A stretch of DNA of 64,000 bases, from assembly GCA_031769625.1 (NCBI GenBank), contig JAUIMM010000213.1:3899001-3963000 (forward strand), read 5' to 3'. Each line of letters starts with the position of its first letter. The first letter of the stretch is position 1. The stretch is from Taudactylus pleione. Lineage: Eukaryota > Chordata > Amphibia > Anura > Myobatrachidae. The notes beneath the pieces are model-generated. The model had not been told where the DNA came from. It worked only from the letters and a program-made list of their open reading frames with translations, and did no database searches. A program made the position numbers and the translations under genes. Of the stretch, positions 59,347 to 64,000 are shown piece after piece.

Positions 59347-60180
59347 ATGGATGTGGCTGGTAATCTTTCACCATGCAAGTTGCTTGAGACCCTCCTCGCC
59401 AGAGTCAAGAAACAAGAACAAGACCAGGCTTATATTAAGCAGTGTTTGCAAATGCAATGAGTCGGTGTCACTCAGCCACCTCTGGAACAACCAGCTCCAC
59501 CTCCTACGGTGACTGTACAGCATGCAGGTGCTTCCGCGCCATTATGGATTCCGAATCCATCGAAGTATTACAATGATCCTAAAGGCTGCAGAGGATTCCT
59601 GAACCAGTGCCAGATTCAGTACGAGGTCATGGTGGCAAATTTCACTTCTGAAAGGACAAAAGTGACATATGTGATATCGCTACTGTCTGGTCAGGCATTG
59701 GCTTGGGCCTCTCCATTATGGGAAAGGAATGATCCCCTGGTCAACAATAGCACTGAGTTCCTGACAGCTTTCTGGAAGGTAGGTCTTTGATGAGCCCAGG
59801 CGAATATCCTTCGCAGGGTCGACAATCCTGCAGTTGAAACAGGGCAACCAATCTGTAGGACAGTAAGCAGTACAGTTTCAAACCCTTGCTTCAGAGTTAA
59901 GTGGAACAATGAAGCTCTGGTTGCTGCATTTGTGCAAGGGCTGTTGGATTAAATCAAAGATGTACTCGCATCCAGGGAATTACCAACTTCTTTGGATGAT
60001 ATGATTTCCTTGTGTATCCGGGTGGATCTTCGCCACAGAGAGAGAGCACAAGAGAAGGAACAGTCTTGTTGCTTCAATTTTAAGCTCGCCCCAGTGGTTC
60101 ACAGCACCAGTTGAGCCTCCAGAGGAGCCCATGCAAATTGGGAAATCTCGCCTTCCTGCCACAGAGAGGGAAAGGAGGTT
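59347..60180 (+). pseudogene. Inner gypsy element: gag remnant
   Basis: The start ATG at 59347 follows the LTR by about 18 bp. The frame has an in-frame TGA near 59457, then runs to 59790 with KGCRGFLNQCQI and ISLLSGQALAWASPLWE, typical of chromovirus gag. After a frameshift it continues with ALVAAFVQGLLD and SLDDMISLCIRVDLRHRERAQ up to about 60060. No CCHC zinc knuckle follows; the sequence jumps to the middle of the reverse transcriptase, so an internal deletion removed the knuckle, protease and RT N-terminus. Confidence 0.85.
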
Positions 60181-60194
60181 CTAACCTAATCAGA

Positions 60195-61215
60195 ATCTGA
60201 TCTGGGGACGAATGGAAGATGGCCTTTACTACTCGTGATGGCCACTACAAATACTCAGTCATGCCTTTTGGTTTAAGCAACACCCCAGCTGTTTTCCAAA
60301 AGTACATGAATCACATCTTCCGGGACCAATTATACTTAGTGGTATACCTTGTGTACAGTACGTGAAGTGCTGTCACGACTCATGGACAACCAGCTTTTCT
60401 ACAAGCTTGAGAAATGTTCCTTCGAGCAGGAGGAATTGACATTTTAGGGATACATAATTTCCGGCTCTTGCCTTCGTATGGATCCAGTGAAGCTTTCCGC
60501 CATTGTCAACTGGCCACGCCCAGTTCAGTTGAAAGCATTACAACGCTTCCTGGGTTTTTGTAACTTCTATTGTCAATTAATCAGAAGCTACTCATCCACC
60601 GCAGGTCCCATCACTGCTCTTACCAGGAAGGGTCAGAACACTCAAGTATGGTCTTCTGAGGCAGAGGAAACTTTTGCCCTTCTAAAATAATGTTTTCTTC
60701 CAGCACCCATTCTAAGGCAACCAAATTGTGACCAACCTTTTTTCATAGAGGTGGACACTTCCACAGATGGAGTTGGGGCAGTACTGTCACAAAGAGATGA
60801 AGAAGGCAAGTGGTATTCCTGTGGGTTCTTCTCCCGTAAATTCTCAGCTCCGAAGTAGATTTATGCAGTTCGGGGATAAAGAAGTACTAGCCATCAAGTT
60901 GGCTCTTCAGGAATGGCAGTATTTATTTGAAAGAGTGAAATTTCCAGTGACAGTCTATACCGATCATAAGAATTTGACGTGCCTAAAGACAGCCTACTGC
61001 CTCAATTATCATCATTCCAGATGGTTGTTGTTTTTGGATCAGTTTAATCTGGTGATTACCTTCTGGAAAGGTAATAAAAACATCAAGGATGATGCCCTGT
61101 CCCGAGCATTCAGCTCTGCTGAAATGGAGGAAATAAAGAAAGACAAGCCCATGCTGAACCCTGCTTGTTTCGTAGCTGTCACCAACAAGGTCAAATTTCT
61201 ACAGGGAAAACATTC
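60195..61215 (+). pseudogene. Inner gypsy element: reverse transcriptase (partial) and RNase H
   Basis: The RT enters at its middle (about 60209-60350) with [15 protein letters not shown], then breaks before the catalytic YxDD block, which is missing. The C-terminal RT and connection region continues at 60478-60690 with WPRPVQLKALQRFLGFCNFY. RNase H follows: FFIEVDTSTDGVGAVLSQ (about 60740), an in-frame stop near 60857, EVLAIKLALQEWQY and TDHKNL (about 60960), and DALSRAF near 61092. Domain order is that of Ty3/gypsy pol. With the active site lost, it cannot act. Confidence 0.88.
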
Positions 61216-62120
61216 ATAGCTCCTGAACTCCAGTCCAAATTACTTCAGTGGGCACATCCATCATGCTTCAGTGGGCATGCAGGAGTCAACAGAGCCTTGG
61301 AGCTAATCCTCCAGTGGCACTGTTGGCCAACGGCCCATCACAATGTTAGGGACTTCTTGGCAGCTTCTCATACTTGTGCTCAACACAAAGTTCTGTCGCA
61401 ATCTCCATCAGGTCCTGTTGCCACTTCCAGTGCCTGATGACTCCTTGGACTCACATTTCCATGGACTTTGTGACAGATCTACCTTCATGCCAAGGGTTCA
61501 ACACTTTCCTGGTGGTGGTGGTGGACACATTCTCAAGGCCGCTTATTTTGTTCCATTAAAGGGTCTACCTTCAGCATCAAAGTTGGCAGAAGTATTCATA
61601 AAAAAAATATTTAGGTTGCACAGGTTCCCTAAGGACATAGTTTCCGACTGAGGGGTGCAACTTACCACTAGATTCTGGAGAGCATTGTGCAGGTGCTTTC
61701 GCATCAACCTGAGTTTCTCTTCGGCCTATCATCCCCAGAGTAATGGCCAGACAGAGCGAGTACAGTAAACCAAGATTTGGATGAATGTTTCAGCCAATCA
61801 GGATGACTGGATCTCTCTATTGCCATGGGCTGAATTTGCCCACAATAATCAGTGTCATGAGTAGTCAGAGTACTCTCCAATTTTTACTCAGTATGGTTTG
61901 CATCTGGTGTTATCTGTGTTACCAGGTCTTTGATCAGTGTCACTTCCAGCCATCCATGGTACAGTGAACCGATTCTTTAAGATTTGGAAGTAGCTAAAGA
62001 GGAATTTATGCAAAGCCTCCTCAAAGTATAAACTGTTTGCGGACAGGAAGAGGAAGGGTCTGGTACTGAGTCCTGGTGATAAAGTCTGGCTGTCAACCAA
62101 GCACCTGAGATTAAGAGTTC
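61216..62120 (+). pseudogene. Inner gypsy element: integrase
   Basis: The zinc-binding region shows HPSCFSGHAG and CAQHK (about 61255-61390); one of the usual cysteines appears replaced by Ser (AASHTC). The catalytic core is split across frames: MDFVTDLPS (about 61459), VVVDTFSRP (about 61525), a stop at about 61650, then YHPQSNGQTERVQ (about 61727), giving the D, D, E triad in order. Further decay follows. Integrases insert the DNA copy; this one cannot. Confidence 0.85.
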
Positions 62121-62124
62121 CCAT

Positions 62125-62521
62125 GATGAAGTCGCTCCCAGATACATCGGCCCCTTCCAGATTCTTCAGTTGATTAATCTAGTGGCATTCCATCTGAAAC
62201 TTCCTGGTACACTGAAGATACCCAATGTATTTCATGTGTCCCTCCTAAAACCCCTGGAGCTTAATCGATTTTCAGCACCCTGCAATCCTCCCTCTGCAAT
62301 TTATACTGACCATCAGGAAGAATATGAAGTGAAGCAGATCTTGGACTCCAGGATTTTTAGGGGATCTGTTCAGTTCTTGGTAGACTGGAAGGGGTATGGT
62401 CCTAAAGAACGTTGTTGGGTTCAGACATTCATGCACCTCAACTTCTTAAAAAATTCCATCAGAAGTTTCCTGGCAAGCAATTTGTGGGGTGTTCAGTGCC
62501 CACCCCTAGAGGAGGGAGTAA
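62125..62521 (+). pseudogene. Inner gypsy element: C-terminal integrase tail with chromodomain
   Basis: After an SH3-like region with [12 protein letters not shown] (about 62225), a chromodomain block appears: [19 protein letters not shown] followed by [14 protein letters not shown] (about 62320-62420). Chromodomains define the chromovirus branch of Ty3/gypsy and guide integration to modified chromatin. A purine-rich GAGGAGGGAGTAA just before the LTR is the likely polypurine tract. Confidence 0.87.
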
Positions 62522-63042
62522 TGTCACAGCACACCAGACACCGCTATGCACTTACCAGGTCTGGCAGCACTGGTCTACGGCAGGGCAGTGGGTAGGGAGT
62601 CCCCGACGCCCACTGCTGTGTATTGCTCCTTCCCCCTGGTGGCATGGTACAGGCGGCCATGGCTCCCTGCAGGCGGGTGCGCCGACCTGAAAGTATTAAA
62701 AGAGATATACACTACTCCTGGTTATGTTACAGGAAGTGCCCTAATCCAAGTCCTGCCTATATAAGGAAGTCTCTGTGAGCACTCCCGTGCTAGAATATAA
62801 ACTCCCAAACCTTACTTTAGCGTTCCTGTGAAAACTCATTGCTTGATCCTGACCTTGGCCTTGCTTGTGAACCGATTTTGTCTGCTCCCTGGTACTGCGC
62901 TTGGTAATGCGGTATTGACCTTGGCTATCCTTCCTGACCTGTATACATCTGCTCTTTGGTGCTGCACTTGGTAATCTGGGTTTGACCTCGCCAATCCCAA
63001 TAAGGGTTGCATCCATCCATTATCCATCCGAGAATTGCGACA
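62522..63042 (+). repeat. 3' LTR of the inner gypsy element
   Basis: It starts TGTCACAGCACACC and ends TTGCGACA. It is the partner of the LTR at 58650-59328 and is shorter because of internal deletion. Divergence between the two shows this insertion is old. Confidence 0.87.
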
Positions 63043-63430
63043 CATAGCTTCAAAAGCAAAGTCCTCGGTTAGATTGGTCAACTTCACAGATCATCTCTTG
63101 GGGACCTTCCTGTTTTAAGTCTTGTCTTGAATGTGTGATTTCTCTTCAAAGCACAAATGATCTAAAGCCAGAATGGCACCCTAAAGCCTACAAAGATTTT
63201 GTTGACATCTTCAAACAAACAAGGGGCTGAAACAGGCAGTGAGATTGACCTAATTTCTAGGAAAATGCCGCCCAAGGGCCATACCTATCATTTGAAGGAG
63301 TTTGAACAAGATCATGGTCAAGAATCATTACCCTATACCATTAATCGCCGAGTTGTTAGATCAGGTTAAGGGTTCAACAAATTCCACTAAACTTGATCTG
63401 AGAGCTTAAAATCTAATCCGGATAAAAAAA
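63043..63430 (+). pseudogene. Outer gypsy element: pol continuation, truncated
   Basis: After the inner element the outer pol resumes. A frame near 63075-63120 carries SQIISWGPSCFKSCL and a later frame has DFVDIFKQ (about 63185), the linker between protease and reverse transcriptase in this group. The RT block TKLDLRA and NLIRIKK (about 63390-63430) follows, then similarity stops. The rest of pol and the 3' LTR are absent. Confidence 0.72.
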
Positions 63431-63720
63431 TTGGGGGAAAAAGGGATATATGGGAAAAATATTCTGCACAGGAGAGTTATGTATTCCTTAACCAACCATA
63501 AACTTAATTTAAGGGGGGAGCGGCCTCTCCCTTCATGTAAAAGATGTTGGTGGTGCTCCCTGGAGTCAGAAATTGGTCAAATGTATATAGAATTTCTTGC
63601 ATAGGCAAGACAAAAAGACTCCTTTCTGGGGCACTCTTAATGTCACTATAATGTGTATGTTTATGTAAAGTGAAGTGAAAATAAAAAAACAATTTTACTT
63701 ATATTATCATTAAAATAGAA
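63425..63720 (+). repeat. Dispersed repeat D, copy 2
   Basis: It contains AAAAAATTGGGGGAAAAAGG, ATTCTGCACA, GGGGGGAGCGGCCTCT and an AT-rich tail, in the same order as at 33.67-33.90 kb. It truncates the outer gypsy element. Its GGGGCACTCTT word (63629) also resembles the end of the 47-kb foldback. Confidence 0.5.
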
Positions 63721-63749
63721 TGCAATATGAAAAAAGACAACATATTAAA

Positions 63750-63754
<5 letters not shown>

Positions 63755-63795
<41 letters not shown>

Positions 63796-63820
63796 TATAT
63801 ACACACATACAATTTCTGCT
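63755..63820. repeat. TA/CA microsatellite
   Basis: A TA run followed by ACACAC and further ATATACACACA. Confidence 0.9.
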
Positions 63821-64000
63821 ATAGAAGAGATCAAAATTGACTCTTACTGGCAGGATTATTATGGGCGAATATATTGGATGGTATCCCCTTGACTAGAATT
63901 ATAACGTGTGGGGGATAATTAGCAGATGCAGACAGAGTTAATTAGTAATGAGTAAATATTAATAATGTTGGTTAACACCACACAAAAAGATCTAATGCTT
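63821..64000. other. AT-rich window end
   Basis: No supported feature. Confidence 0.3.

Overview
This window is intergenic-style DNA from a large, transposon-rich vertebrate genome, most likely an anuran amphibian. I infer this from the combination of Penelope-like (PLE), L1, chromodomain gypsy, hAT, PIF/Harbinger-like and pogo/Tigger-like elements, the AT-rich spacers, and the lack of any intact exon-intron gene. I found no convincing single-copy host gene, no tRNA or rRNA gene, no CRISPR array and no bacterial-type operon. Almost every open reading frame is either a decayed transposon gene or an artefact of tandem repeats.

Layout. 1-2.27 kb: a broken PLE (reverse transcriptase plus GIY-YIG endonuclease). 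2.6-5.3 kb: two short inverted-repeat elements flanking a PLE-type leader with a hammerhead-like motif. 5.3-9.3 kb: a patch rich in the palindrome TACAGTACTGTA, a decayed L1, and another hammerhead-like motif. 10.2-13.2 kb: a Harbinger-like MITE and a hAT-type element with a perfect 8-bp target duplication carrying a minisatellite. 16.0-20.3 kb: a GGATACAGT satellite, repeatedly split by Harbinger-like insertions with 3-bp duplications. 20.3-22.4 kb: more MITEs. 23.1-27.9 kb: a 4.8-kb hAT-type element with nested insertions. 28.8-35.4 kb: a MITE, a decayed hAT transposase gene, foldbacks, a Tigger-like MITE and a tandem duplication. 37.4-38.7 kb: a frameshifted retroviral envelope remnant on the minus strand. 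39.6-46 kb: a PLE-type leader, AT-rich spacer, a foldback, a purine-rich tract and a possible solo LTR. 47.1-49.7 kb: a 2.6-kb foldback element whose left arm carries a young hAT insertion while the right arm keeps the empty site. 49.8-54 kb: a tRNA-derived SINE split by a MITE, an L1 fragment and several foldbacks. 54.9-63.4 kb: one gypsy retrotransposon inserted into another; the outer one appears to have a 5' LTR inflated by a 33-bp satellite.

The value of the window is its nesting record. Target duplications, interrupted satellites and paired arms give a relative order of insertions. I found no new defence or metabolic system. The most unusual structures are the satellite-inflated LTR, the serial 3-bp-duplication insertions into one satellite word, the foldback that preserves its own empty site, and the scattered hammerhead-like leaders.
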